Source: Pseudomonadota bacterium (GTDB taxonomy: Bacteria; Pseudomonadota; Gammaproteobacteria; Steroidobacterales; Steroidobacteraceae). Taken from it: a stretch of DNA of 64,000 nt. The notes below the pieces were generated by a model. The model was not told the origin of the DNA. It worked only from the letters and a program-made list of their open reading frames with translations, and ran no database searches. Both the position numbers and the translations under genes were made by a program. The stretch is taken from positions 124,001 through 188,000 of the forward strand of contig JAKBBE010000001.1 in assembly GCA_021826035.1 (NCBI GenBank), given 5' to 3'. Of this stretch, positions 55,637-63,850 are shown piece by piece (position 1 is the stretch's first letter; each line of letters begins with the position of its first letter).

Positions 55637-56608
55637 TCATCCGGCACGGGTGTCCAGCCAGTGCACCAGGCCCTGGGTGTTCAGTTCCAGGTCCCCGGCG
55701 AGCAGCTCCGCCAGGCGTGTCTCGCTCACCGTGCAGCCGTGGCGCTCGGCGAGCGATCGCCAGAGCGTCCAGAGTTCGGCGCGAATCGCACCGGCGCGGT
55801 CGGCCGCCGCGGCGTTGCGCCGCGCAATGCGCTCAAGCTCGCGCACCTGGCTGAGCAGCGCTGCGCCGAGCCGCGGTACGTCCGTGACGCGGCTGTAGTG
55901 CATCAGGTACATCGCCTCGGGCGCACAGGCGAGCAGCCGCTCGATCGAGGCGCACATCTGATCGGGGTCGAACTGCGTCGGCGTGGTGGTCGGTGTGATG
56001 AATGCCCCCGCCGCGCTGTCGAGTTCCCGGTACGAGATACCGAAGGTGTCGCCGCTGAAGATGCAGCGGTGTGCGCGGTCGACGAACACCTGGTGGTGCA
56101 GCGCGTGGCCCGGGGTATGCAGGATGTCGAATGCCCGCCCGGCGAGACTCAGCTGTTCCCCGTCCTGCGTGCGCCGGATGCGCTCCGCGGCGATCGGTTC
56201 GATCCGGCCGTACAACCGCGCGAAGCGTTCCCGGCCGTAGACGGCCTCGGCGCCCGCGCTGAGCCGTGACGGATCGATCAGGTGCGGCGCGCCGCGCGGA
56301 TGCACCACGCACAGCGCGTTCGGCAGCTCGCGCATCAGCCGGCCGGCGCCCCCGGCATGATCCAGGTGCACATGCGTGAGCAGCACAAACTCAACATCCT
56401 CCGGCGCGAGCGCGAGGCGCTGCAGCGCGGCGAGCAGGTACGGCACTGAATCATTGGTGCCGACATCGACGAAGGCCGCCCGCCCGTCCTGCTCGATCAG
56501 GTGCGCCGCGGCATGTCCGGGGTGCAGGTATTCGGTGTCGACGGCGGTGATGCCGTCGGGGTGGTGCCACAGCCTGGGGGTGGGTAACGCCGGCATTTCA
56601 TCTCTCAT
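55637..56608 (-). CDS. MBL-fold metallo-hydrolase
   Basis: A 323-residue protein with the metallo-beta-lactamase fold. The metal motif is LTHVHLDHAGGAGRLM near residue 82 (HxHxDH), with further ligands in HTPGHALHHQVFV and IFSGDTFGISY. All metal-binding positions are present. The C-terminal 100 residues form a helical extension seen in several uncharacterised members. The substrate is unknown; thioester or lactone hydrolysis is possible. The start may also be ATG 56596, which has GAGAG upstream. It diverges from the S9-like gene, 35 bp apart. Confidence 0.88.
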   Translation of the reverse strand: MRDEMPALPTPRLWHHPDGITAVDTEYLHPGHAAAHLIEQDGRAAFVDVGTNDSVPYLLAALQRLALAPEDVEFVLLTHVHLDHAGGAGRLMRELPNALCVVHPRGAPHLIDPSRLSAGAEAVYGRERFARLYGRIEPIAAERIRRTQDGEQLSLAGRAFDILHTPGHALHHQVFVDRAHRCIFSGDTFGISYRELDSAAGAFITPTTTPTQFDPDQMCASIERLLACAPEAMYLMHYSRVTDVPRLGAALLSQVRELERIARRNAAAADRAGAIRAELWTLWRSLAERHGCTVSETRLAELLAGDLELNTQGLVHWLDTRAG

Positions 56609-56643
56609 CTGGCGATGGTATCCGGTTGCGCTAGCATAGCGAT

Positions 56644-58548
56644 ATGACCTTCCCGACACTGGCCGGCCGGGCGCTCGCCGCCGCGGCACTGACGACATTT
56701 TATCTGGCGGCGGGCGCAACGCCCGCCGCCGCTACTCCCGCGGCGGTACCGCTTGCGCAGCAGTTGCGTCGCGCCGAGCACTGGCGCGGCGAGCGCTTCC
56801 TCGCCTGGCTCTCCAGCGGCCAGGTGCTCTTCGAGGCGTACACCGGACGCCAGACTCTGCTCGAGCGTGCGGCCTCGCCTGCCGCAAAGCCGACGGTTTT
56901 GACGCCACTCGGTGAAGGGATCCACGTGGCGCTCGCCCCGCGCGTCGGCACCGCGGTGCTCTACCCGCAGCGAGCGGACGGCGTGACCGACTGGCAAGTG
57001 CTGGCCGCACGGGTGCCGCACCCCCTCGCGGCCGGTCAGGCAATCATCGGCCGGCCGGTCTGGTCCGTGAGCGGGCATCGGGTCGCGCTGCTCAGCGCGG
57101 TGCCGCACGCGGATCGCGAGGCGGTCTATATCGAGAATATCGCGCGTGGCGGCGTGCCGCGTCTGGTGGCCGGTGCCCTTACGGGACGCTGGCGGCTGCT
57201 CGATTGGTCCGCGGACGGTCAGCGCCTGCTGCTCGTACACGACACGGCACCCGACGCCGAATCGTTGTACCTGCTGCATCTGCACGGCGGGACGCTGACC
57301 CGCATCCGGCTGCCGCCGGCGCGCATCCGCACCGCGCGGTTCGCGCCGGACGGCACCGCGGTCTATTTGATCTCTAACGAAAACAGCGAATACGAGCGGC
57401 TGCTGCATCTCGATCCGATGAGCGGGCAGATCCGGGCGGTGTCGGTCCCGAGCGACTGGGACGTGCGTCAGTTTGCCGCCAGTCCCGACGGACGGTATCT
57501 CGCCTACACCCTCGATCACGACGGCTACAGCCGCCTGCACGTGCGCGACCGGCGGCTGAAACTCGATGTGGCCGTGCCGCTGTTACGGCACGGCGTGATC
57601 GACACGCTGCGCTTCGATGCCGGGCACCAGCTGGCGTTCACCTTCCAGGCAAGCCGCCGTCCGCCGCGCATTGAGGTGTATCACGCCGGCAGTGGACGGC
57701 TGCAGCGCTGGCTCGCCGGTCCGCCGGCGCCGCTTGGCGCGCGCTTGGCGCGCGCCAAGCCGGTGCATTTTCCGACCTGGGATCGCATCGGGGGCCACTG
57801 GCGGCAGCTCTCGGCGTATGTCTACCTGCCGCCGGGCGCTGGACCCGCTCCGGTGCTGATCGTGCTGCATGCGCACCGGGCCGGTCAGTTCCGGCCTGGC
57901 TGGCATCCGTTCCTGCAATTTGTGACCAACACGCTCGGCTACGCGGTGATCGCCCCGAATGTGCGCGGCTCCGGGGGCTACGGCCGCAGCTTCCGAGCCC
58001 TCACGGACGGGATGCGCCGCAACGACGCGGTGCGGGACATCGGCTCGCTGCTGGTGTGGATCGGCATGCAGCCGGGCTTGGACGTGCACCGCGTGGTGCT
58101 GATGGGGCGCGGCTATGGCGGATGGCTCGCGCTGAACTGTCTCGCCACGTTCGATGGCCATCTGCTCGGTGCGATCGATGTCGATGGCATCGCCAGCCTG
58201 AATGATTACATCGCCCGCGCACCGGCGGCCGAGCAGGCGTTCCGCCGCGCGGCCTTCGGCGATCCGGGCGGCGGATTCATGTCGAACTTCCTGCGCCGCA
58301 TCTCCCCGCTCGGGGAGGTCGGACGCATCCGCGCGCCCTTGCTGATGGTGCAGGGACTGGCCGGTGACCCGGTCCGCGCCGCGGACGAGCAGCAGCTCGC
58401 CTACCTGCTGCGCTTCCACGGCGAGCGCGTTGACCTGGTGACGCGCGCACTTGCAGGGCGGCGGTTTGCGACACCGGCCGCCCGGCACGCTCTCTATCGG
58501 GCGGCCGCGAAGTTCCTGCAGGCGCAGAAGTCACGTCGGGCCAAGTGA
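56644..58548 (+). CDS. S9 (prolyl oligopeptidase)-like protein with degenerate active site
   Basis: A 634-residue exported protein with the architecture of S9 peptidases: signal peptide, beta-propeller (about residues 45-370, with repeats like FAASPDGRYLAYTLDHDGYSRL), and an alpha/beta-hydrolase domain. The nucleophile elbow, normally GGSYGG, reads GRGYGG, with Gly490 in place of Ser. The region normally containing GHGF reads AGRRF, with Arg606 in place of the catalytic His. The Asp loop is shifted (QGLAGDP). The reading frame is intact and the fold motifs are kept, so it looks like a maintained pseudo-enzyme instead of a decayed gene. Function unknown; a binding or regulatory role is inferred. 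Confidence 0.85.
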   Translation: MTFPTLAGRALAAAALTTFYLAAGATPAAATPAAVPLAQQLRRAEHWRGERFLAWLSSGQVLFEAYTGRQTLLERAASPAAKPTVLTPLGEGIHVALAPRVGTAVLYPQRADGVTDWQVLAARVPHPLAAGQAIIGRPVWSVSGHRVALLSAVPHADREAVYIENIARGGVPRLVAGALTGRWRLLDWSADGQRLLLVHDTAPDAESLYLLHLHGGTLTRIRLPPARIRTARFAPDGTAVYLISNENSEYERLLHLDPMSGQIRAVSVPSDWDVRQFAASPDGRYLAYTLDHDGYSRLHVRDRRLKLDVAVPLLRHGVIDTLRFDAGHQLAFTFQASRRPPRIEVYHAGSGRLQRWLAGPPAPLGARLARAKPVHFPTWDRIGGHWRQLSAYVYLPPGAGPAPVLIVLHAHRAGQFRPGWHPFLQFVTNTLGYAVIAPNVRGSGGYGRSFRALTDGMRRNDAVRDIGSLLVWIGMQPGLDVHRVVLMGRGYGGWLALNCLATFDGHLLGAIDVDGIASLNDYIARAPAAEQAFRRAAFGDPGGGFMSNFLRRISPLGEVGRIRAPLLMVQGLAGDPVRAADEQQLAYLLRFHGERVDLVTRALAGRRFATPAARHALYRAAAKFLQAQKSRRAK

Positions 58549-58558
58549 GCGGTGCCGC

Positions 58559-59878
58559 TCAGACCGGCGCGGCGGTGAACGTGACGGTCACGGTCAGTCC
58601 GCGCGCGTTCTCCCCCGCGCCGAGTTCTACCTGCGCTCCGTGCGCCGCGGCGATCGTTTTGACGATGGCGAGGCCGAGACCGCTGCCCGGGGCACTCGCG
58701 CCCGGCTGGCGGTAGAAGCGGTCAAAGACCCGGGCCCGCTCCGCCGGCGCGATCCCCGGGCCGTTGTCGGCGACTTTCAACACGGCCCGGCCGGGTTCCT
58801 CGCTGCCGAGGACCGTCACGTCGACTCGTCCGCCGCGCGGCGTGTAGCGCACCGCGTTGTCGACCAGGTTGCGCACCAACGTCGCGATCGCTTCGCGCTC
58901 CCCTGGGATCACCACGGGTTGCGCATCGGCGATGCCGAGGTCGATGTGGCGGGCGTCGGCGAGTGGCACGAGCTCGGCGACCACGTCGCGCGCGAGCTCA
59001 TCGAGTGCGATCGGCTCGTGCGCCGGTTCGGCGCGCGGCTCCTGCCGGGCGAGCGCGAGCAGCTGCTCCACCAAGCGGATCGAGCGCTGTACGCCGGCCG
59101 AGAGACGCTCCATGGCTTCGGCGCGCTCCCGATCGGTCCCGGCGCGGGCCAATGCGTCGAGCTGCAGATGTAGCGCGGTGAGCGGCGTGCGCAGTTCGTG
59201 CGCCGCGTCCGCCATGAAGGCCCGCTCGCGCTCCAGCGCCGAGGAGAGCCGTCCCAGCAGATCGTTCAGCGCCGCCACCAACGGCTGCACTTCCTCCGGC
59301 AACTGCTCGTGCGCGAGGGGTTCGAGCGCGGCGACCCGACGCGCCTTGACCGAGCTGGCCAGCCGCTGCAGGGGTTCGAGCGCGTGCCCGACGGCGAACC
59401 AGACCAGGATGCCGAGGATTGGCACCGTGAGCATGAACGGCTCGAGGGTCTTCAGCACCAGCTGGACGGCCTGCTGGCGGCGCACCCGCATCAGCTGCGC
59501 CACCTGGATCACGCGGCTCGGCGAGGCGACGCCGAAGACCCGCCAACGCCCCTCGCTGGTCTTGACCGTGGAGAACCCGAGCGCCGTGTAATTCGGCAAT
59601 ACGGTGTGCGGGGGCGCCCAGATCCGCCGGCCGTTGGCGGTCCACACCTGCACCACGAAGCCGTACTCGGCCACGCGCGAGGGGATTTCGAGCGGCAGCA
59701 GATACTCCACCGGCTGGTCGCGCAGCAGCAGCGCCATCTGCTCCAGGTGGTAATCGAAGAACGTATCGGCCTGTTTCAGCGTGTTGCGGTACACGACGAA
59801 TCCGCCGATCAGCCAGACCACCGCGATGCCGCCGAGCAGCCAGGCGAGCAGCCGAGCCCGCAGTGAGCGCAGCGTCAT
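58559..59878 (-). CDS. Sensor histidine kinase (QseC/PmrB/TctE-like)
   Basis: A 439-residue membrane sensor. Segment 1 is LLAWLLGGIAVVWLIGGFVVY, a periplasmic domain of about 130 residues follows, then segment 2 (LTVPILGILVWFAVGHAL), HAMP-like linker and kinase. The H-box is FMADAAHELRTPLTALHLQ with His near residue 228, N-box NLVDNAVRYTPRGG, G1 VADNGPGIA and G2 GSGLGLAIVKTIAAAHG. Its start overlaps the stop of the regulator gene by four bases. The signal is unknown; relatives sense metals, catecholamine-type signals or tricarboxylates. Confidence 0.93.
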   Translation of the reverse strand: MTLRSLRARLLAWLLGGIAVVWLIGGFVVYRNTLKQADTFFDYHLEQMALLLRDQPVEYLLPLEIPSRVAEYGFVVQVWTANGRRIWAPPHTVLPNYTALGFSTVKTSEGRWRVFGVASPSRVIQVAQLMRVRRQQAVQLVLKTLEPFMLTVPILGILVWFAVGHALEPLQRLASSVKARRVAALEPLAHEQLPEEVQPLVAALNDLLGRLSSALERERAFMADAAHELRTPLTALHLQLDALARAGTDRERAEAMERLSAGVQRSIRLVEQLLALARQEPRAEPAHEPIALDELARDVVAELVPLADARHIDLGIADAQPVVIPGEREAIATLVRNLVDNAVRYTPRGGRVDVTVLGSEEPGRAVLKVADNGPGIAPAERARVFDRFYRQPGASAPGSGLGLAIVKTIAAAHGAQVELGAGENARGLTVTVTFTAAPV

Positions 59879-60534
59879 GTGGGCCGCACCCGGTAGCCGA
59901 CGCCGCGCACCGTCAGGATGAAGTCCGCGCCAAGCTTGCGGCGCAGACCGTGTACGTGGACCTCCACGGCATTGCTTTCGACTTCCTCGCCCCAGCCGTA
60001 GAGCCGTGCCTCGATCCGGGCGCGCGGATGGAGGGTGCCGGGGCGCTCCATCAGCAGCTGCAGCAGCGCAAATTCCTTCGGCGAGAGCGCCACGTCCTTC
60101 CCGTCGCGCTGCACGGTGTGCGTGGCCGGGTTGAGGATCACCCCGAGGTGCTCGATCGCCGGGGCGGCCTGGCCGGACTTGCGTCGCAGCAGCGCGCGGA
60201 TGCGCGCGGCCAGTTCATTGAGGTCGAAAGGCTTGACGAGGTAGTCGTCGGCACCGGCATCGAGGCCCTGAACGCGGTCCGAGACGGCATCGCGCGCCGT
60301 CAGAATGATCACCGGGAGTGCATCGCCCCGGGCGCGCAGCGCCGTGAGCACCGCCAGTCCCGAGCGACGCGGCAGGCCGAGGTCAAGCAACAGCAGGTCG
60401 AACGGTTCGTTCTTAAGCACTTGCTCGGCCGTTTCCCCGTCATGCACCCAGTCGACCGCGAACCCCTCGCGCCGCAGCCCGGCGCGGATTGCCTCGCCGA
60501 TCATGGTGTCGTCTTCCACGAGCAGCAGTCTCAC
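59875..60534 (-). CDS. OmpR-family response regulator (QseB/PmrA-like)
   Basis: A 219-residue regulator with a receiver domain and winged-helix DNA-binding domain. VRLLLVEDDTMIGEAIRAGL is the start, Asp51 in LLLLDLGLPRRSG the phospho-acceptor, and Lys in DDYLVKPFDLNEL is conserved. The C-terminal domain has LSPKEFALLQLLMERPG and SNAVEVHVHGLRRKLG with the recognition helix. The GTG start at 60534 follows GAGG. The LDLGLP signature groups it with QseB, PmrA and TctD. The CTTAAG-N5-CTTAAG box upstream of the Do-type protease is a likely target. Confidence 0.93.
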   Translation of the reverse strand: MRLLLVEDDTMIGEAIRAGLRREGFAVDWVHDGETAEQVLKNEPFDLLLLDLGLPRRSGLAVLTALRARGDALPVIILTARDAVSDRVQGLDAGADDYLVKPFDLNELAARIRALLRRKSGQAAPAIEHLGVILNPATHTVQRDGKDVALSPKEFALLQLLMERPGTLHPRARIEARLYGWGEEVESNAVEVHVHGLRRKLGADFILTVRGVGYRVRPT

Positions 60535-60546
60535 TTCGATGCCTCG

Positions 60547-60573
60547 GCCGGCGTCGCCGGCACAAATTTTTTT
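60547..60573 (+). terminator. Hairpin plus T7 run upstream of rsmG
   Basis: GCCGGC (60547-60552), loop GTC, GCCGGC (60556-60561), then ACAAA and seven T. On the plus strand this resembles a weak intrinsic terminator that could block antisense transcription entering rsmG. On the minus strand the hairpin lies directly before the ribosome-binding site of the response regulator gene. Confidence 0.35.
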
Positions 60574-60628
60574 CAGCGCATGCTCCGGGCCTCTGCCACA
60601 ATCGCAGCTCTCCGAGGCCGCGCGAGCC

Positions 60629-61306
60629 ATGAGTTCCTCCCAGCCGACGTTCGGGGCGTCCGACGCCCAACACACCGCCCGCCCGCTCATCCACGCCGCC
60701 GCCGCGCTGGGTGTGGCGTTGACGGAGCACGATGCACTGCGTCTGCTGCGGCTGCTGGAGGAATTGGCTCACTGGAACCGCCGCTTCAATCTGACGGCGA
60801 TCACCGAGCCGGCCGACATGGTAACGCATCACCTGCTCGACAGTCTGGCCGTGCATCGGCATCTGCACGGTGCGCGTATCGCCGATGTCGGTACCGGGGC
60901 GGGGTTCCCCGGGCTGCCGCTTGCGCTGGCGAACCCCGAGCGGCGCTTTACCCTGATCGATTCGAACGGTAAGAAGGTTCGCTTCGTCTCGCACGCCGCC
61001 CATGCGCTCGGACTGGTCAACGTGGAGGCCGTTCACGCGCGTGCCGAGGCGCTTCGTCCCGAGGTTCCGTTCGACACTGTGCTGGCGCGCGCCTTCGCGG
61101 CACTCCCGGGGCTGGTGAGCGCCGTCGAGCCGCTCTGCGGCCCCGGCACGCGCATCCTCGCACTAAAGGGCAAGTGGCCGAAGGCCGAGCTGGAGGCGCT
61201 GCCCGGGGGGTGGCAGGCCGAGACCGTGCCGCTCCAGGTGCCCGGCCTGGCCGAAGAGCGCTGCCTCGTGATCCTCAGCGCGGGGTCCCCTTCGGTCCGG
61301 CACTGA
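60629..61306 (+). CDS. rsmG: 16S rRNA (guanine527-N7)-methyltransferase RsmG
   Basis: A 225-residue methyltransferase modifying G527 of 16S rRNA with SAM. LLEELAHWNRRFNLTAITEP is the family start, HHLLDSLAVHRHL precedes motif I IADVGTGAGFPGLPLALANP, and DSNGKKVRFVSHAAHALGL and ARAFAALPGLV follow. The family usually lies between mnmG and parA; here mnmG is missing and two other genes separate it from parA. Its end overlaps the convergent Lrp-type gene by 32 bp. Confidence 0.97.
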   Translation: MSSSQPTFGASDAQHTARPLIHAAAALGVALTEHDALRLLRLLEELAHWNRRFNLTAITEPADMVTHHLLDSLAVHRHLHGARIADVGTGAGFPGLPLALANPERRFTLIDSNGKKVRFVSHAAHALGLVNVEAVHARAEALRPEVPFDTVLARAFAALPGLVSAVEPLCGPGTRILALKGKWPKAELEALPGGWQAETVPLQVPGLAEERCLVILSAGSPSVRH

Positions 61307-61766
61307 GCGGCAGCGTGGTGGTCTCCTTGATGACCGACAGTGCGATGAAGGAGTGCACCGATTGCACGCCGGGGAAGCGCGAGAGGTGATCGAGGAAGAA
61401 CGCCTCGTATGACTTGATGTCGCGGCAGGCGATGCGCAGCAGGAAGTCCGTCTCGCCCATGAGCGTATAGCACTCGAGGATCTCCGCGTGCTGGCGCACG
61501 GCCTGCTCGAACTTCAGCAGCGCATCGCGCCCGTGGCCGGAGAGCTTGACCTGGGAGAACACCAGTACGTTCAGCCCGACTTTCTCCCGATCAAGCAGCG
61601 CCACGCGCCGCCGGATCACCCCGGTTTCCTCCAGGCGGCTCATGCGCCGCCAGCAGGTCGAGGCGGTCATACCAAGCCGTTCGGCCAGCTCCGCCGCCGA
61701 CAGGTTGCCGTGCTCCTGGACCAGATCCAGGATGCGCACATCGCTTCGGTCGAGATCAGTCTGCAT
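61275..61766 (-). CDS. Lrp/AsnC-family transcriptional regulator
   Basis: A 163-residue regulator. The N-terminal winged helix has LDRSDVRILDLVQEHGNLSA and LAERLGMTASTCWRRMSRLEETG (in parts; recognition helix near residues 28-45), and the C-terminal RAM domain binds amino acids (VLECYTLMGETDFLLRIACRD-like segment, shown as CYTLMGETDFLLRI). The ATG at 61766 has GAGAT upstream. It is divergent from leucine dehydrogenase, which it probably regulates in response to branched-chain amino acids, as BkdR-type proteins do. That link is an inference from position. Confidence 0.93.
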   Translation of the reverse strand: MQTDLDRSDVRILDLVQEHGNLSAAELAERLGMTASTCWRRMSRLEETGVIRRRVALLDREKVGLNVLVFSQVKLSGHGRDALLKFEQAVRQHAEILECYTLMGETDFLLRIACRDIKSYEAFFLDHLSRFPGVQSVHSFIALSVIKETTTLPLSAGPKGTPR

Positions 61767-61797
61767 AAAATATCTCATTGGATCGCGAAATGATGGA

Positions 61798-61810
61798 ATG
61801 AATGATTCAT
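61798..61810. promoter_or_regulatory. 13-bp palindrome in the lrp/leucine dehydrogenase promoter region
   Basis: ATGAAT-G-ATTCAT is a perfect palindrome in the 144-bp divergent region (61767-61910), which also holds CAAAG/CTTTG at 61821-61836. It is a candidate operator for the Lrp-type protein. Confidence 0.4.
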
Positions 61811-61910
61811 CGGAGTGGCTCAAAGGGCAAGCTTTGTGACGCGCCGTGCGTCTGTCGGGCGTTAAGGTGACGCCGCCCGGGTCGAGTCCCGGAGACCTTT
61901 GGGAGTCCTC

Positions 61911-62963
61911 ATGGATCTATTTTCGCTGCCGGATTTCGACGGTCACGAGCAGGTCGTGTTCGGGCATGACCGCGTCACGGGTTTGCGCGCCGTCATCGCG
62001 ATTCATTCCACTGTGCTCGGACCTGCCGCCGGCGGCTGCAGGATGTGGGCCTATCCGTCAAGTGACGAGGCGCTGACCGATGCGCTGCGGCTCTCCCGCG
62101 GCATGAGCTACAAGAACGCCATGGCGGAGCTCGATCTGGGCGGCGGCAAGGCTGTGATCATCGGGGATGCGCGTGCACACAAGACACCGGCGCTGTTCCA
62201 GGCGTTTGGCCGATTCGTCGATGCGCTCGGCGGGCGCTACATCACCGCCGAGGATGTCGGCACGAGCACCGCGGACATGGAGCAGGTGGCCGGTGTCACA
62301 CCCTACGTCAGTGGCCTGAAGCGTGCCTCGGGCGAGGTGGGCGGAGATCCGGGCCCCAAGACGGCGCTGGGCGTGTTCCTCGGCATCCAGGCGGCGGTGC
62401 GGTTCCAGCTCGGTCGCGGCCTCGAGGGGTTGACGGTCGCCGTGCAGGGACTCGGCGGCGTCGGCCATCCGCTGTGCCGGTTGCTGGCTGCCGAGGGCGT
62501 CCGCCTGAAGGTGGCCGATGCCCGTGCCGAACTGGCCGAGCGGATCCGCGAGGAGTTGGGCGCGGCGGTCGTACCGGTCGATACCCTCCTTGAGCAGGAT
62601 GCCGACGTGTTCGCGCCGTGCGCCCTGGGCGCGGTGCTGAGCGCGCGGTCGATCCCGCGGCTGCGCGCACGCATCGTCGCCGGTGCGGCGAACAACCAAC
62701 TGGCGCGCGAATCCGACGGAGAGCAGCTCATGAAGGCCGGCATCCTGTATGCGCCGGACTACGTGATCAACGCCGGCGGCATCATCAATGTGGCCCATGA
62801 GTATCGCGGCGGCTCGTCCGAGGCGGCGGTGCATGCGGCAATCAAGAAGATTCCCGAGCGGCTGACCGCGATTTTCGAGCGTGCCCGGCAGGAATCACGG
62901 CCGACCAGCGCGGTGGCCGACCAGATGGCGCGTGAGCGGCTGCAGGCCGGCCGGCGTCTCTGA
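61911..62963 (+). CDS. Leucine dehydrogenase (Glu/Leu/Phe/Val dehydrogenase family)
   Basis: A 350-residue NAD-dependent enzyme deaminating branched-chain amino acids to 2-oxo acids. The substrate-binding motif [14 protein letters not shown] and the catalytic segment [19 protein letters not shown], with Lys68 and Lys80, are complete. [17 protein letters not shown] near residue 183 is the NAD fold, and [18 protein letters not shown] near residue 285 closes the site. The start at 61911 follows GGGAG. Paired with the divergent Lrp-type regulator, it suggests regulated leucine/valine breakdown or branched fatty-acid precursor supply. Confidence 0.95.
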   Translation: MDLFSLPDFDGHEQVVFGHDRVTGLRAVIAIHSTVLGPAAGGCRMWAYPSSDEALTDALRLSRGMSYKNAMAELDLGGGKAVIIGDARAHKTPALFQAFGRFVDALGGRYITAEDVGTSTADMEQVAGVTPYVSGLKRASGEVGGDPGPKTALGVFLGIQAAVRFQLGRGLEGLTVAVQGLGGVGHPLCRLLAAEGVRLKVADARAELAERIREELGAAVVPVDTLLEQDADVFAPCALGAVLSARSIPRLRARIVAGAANNQLARESDGEQLMKAGILYAPDYVINAGGIINVAHEYRGGSSEAAVHAAIKKIPERLTAIFERARQESRPTSAVADQMARERLQAGRRL

Positions 62964-62993
62964 GGTCCGCCCGAGCGCCCCGGCCCCGGAGCA

Positions 62994-63020
62994 GGGCGAC
63001 AGTGAAGTACACTGTCGCCC
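62994..63020. promoter_or_regulatory. Perfect 11-bp inverted repeat abutting the parA start codon
   Basis: GGGCGACAGTG (62994-63004), loop AAGTA, CACTGTCGCCC (63010-63020); the parA ATG is at 63023. It occupies the place where a ribosome-binding site would be, and no Shine-Dalgarno sequence is visible. It may be an operator for ParA/ParB autoregulation or an RNA hairpin that limits translation. Confidence 0.65.
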
Positions 63021-63022
63021 TC

Positions 63023-63850
63023 ATGAAACGCGTCATCGCGATCGCCAATCAGAAGGGTGGCGTCGGAAAAACCACGACTGCGGTCAATCTGGCCGCCTCG
63101 CTCGCGGCCACCCGGCGGCGGGTGCTGCTGCTTGACCTCGATCCGCAGGGGAACGCCACCATGGGCAGTGGCATCGACAAGGCGCAGCTCGAACGCAGCG
63201 CCTGCGAAGTGCTGCTCGGGGAGGCCGAGATGGCCGGGGCGCTGTGCACGGTCGGGCAGGGGGGCTATGCGCTGCTGCCGGCCAACCAGGATCTCACCGC
63301 CGCCGAGGTCCGCCTGCTCGGCCTGACTGTCGGGCGCGAGACCCGGCTGCGCCAGGCGCTCGCACCGGTGCGCGAGGCGTATGACGTCATCCTCATCGAC
63401 TGTCCGCCGGCGCTGAACATGCTCACGGTCAATGCGCTGGTGGCGGCCGACAGCGTTCTGATCCCGATGCAGTGCGAGTACTACGCGCTCGAGGGACTCT
63501 CGGCGCTGCTCGGCACCATCGAGCAGATCCGCGCGGCAGCGAATCCGCCGCTCGACCTCGAGGGCATCCTGCGAACCATGTTCGACCCGCGCAATAACCT
63601 GGCCAATGAAGTGAGCGCTCAGCTCATCATGCACTTCGGCGACAAGGTGTTCCGCACCATCATTCCGCGCAATATCCGGCTAGCCGAGGCCCCATCCTTC
63701 GGCCGGCCCGTGCTGTTCCACGACAAGGACTCGCGCGGGGCGCTCGCCTATCTCGCGCTCGCCGGGGAGATGATCCGCCGTGCCGAGGGTACGGCCGAGC
63801 CGCCGGGATCGGATGCGCTGGCGGCGGTGAACGGGGAGGCGGCACCGTGA
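63023..63850 (+). CDS. parA: Chromosome partitioning ATPase ParA
   Basis: A 275-residue Walker-type ATPase that segregates origins with ParB and parS. Deviant Walker A is [19 protein letters not shown] (residues 10-28), Walker A' [16 protein letters not shown], Walker [12 protein letters not shown]. The end segment [18 protein letters not shown] is typical of Soj-type chromosomal ParA without an N-terminal DNA-binding domain. ATG 63023 is chosen; an in-frame GTG at 63002 would add seven residues and lie inside the inverted repeat. Its stop overlaps the parB start by four bases (GTGA). Confidence 0.97.
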   Translation: MKRVIAIANQKGGVGKTTTAVNLAASLAATRRRVLLLDLDPQGNATMGSGIDKAQLERSACEVLLGEAEMAGALCTVGQGGYALLPANQDLTAAEVRLLGLTVGRETRLRQALAPVREAYDVILIDCPPALNMLTVNALVAADSVLIPMQCEYYALEGLSALLGTIEQIRAAANPPLDLEGILRTMFDPRNNLANEVSAQLIMHFGDKVFRTIIPRNIRLAEAPSFGRPVLFHDKDSRGALAYLALAGEMIRRAEGTAEPPGSDALAAVNGEAAP

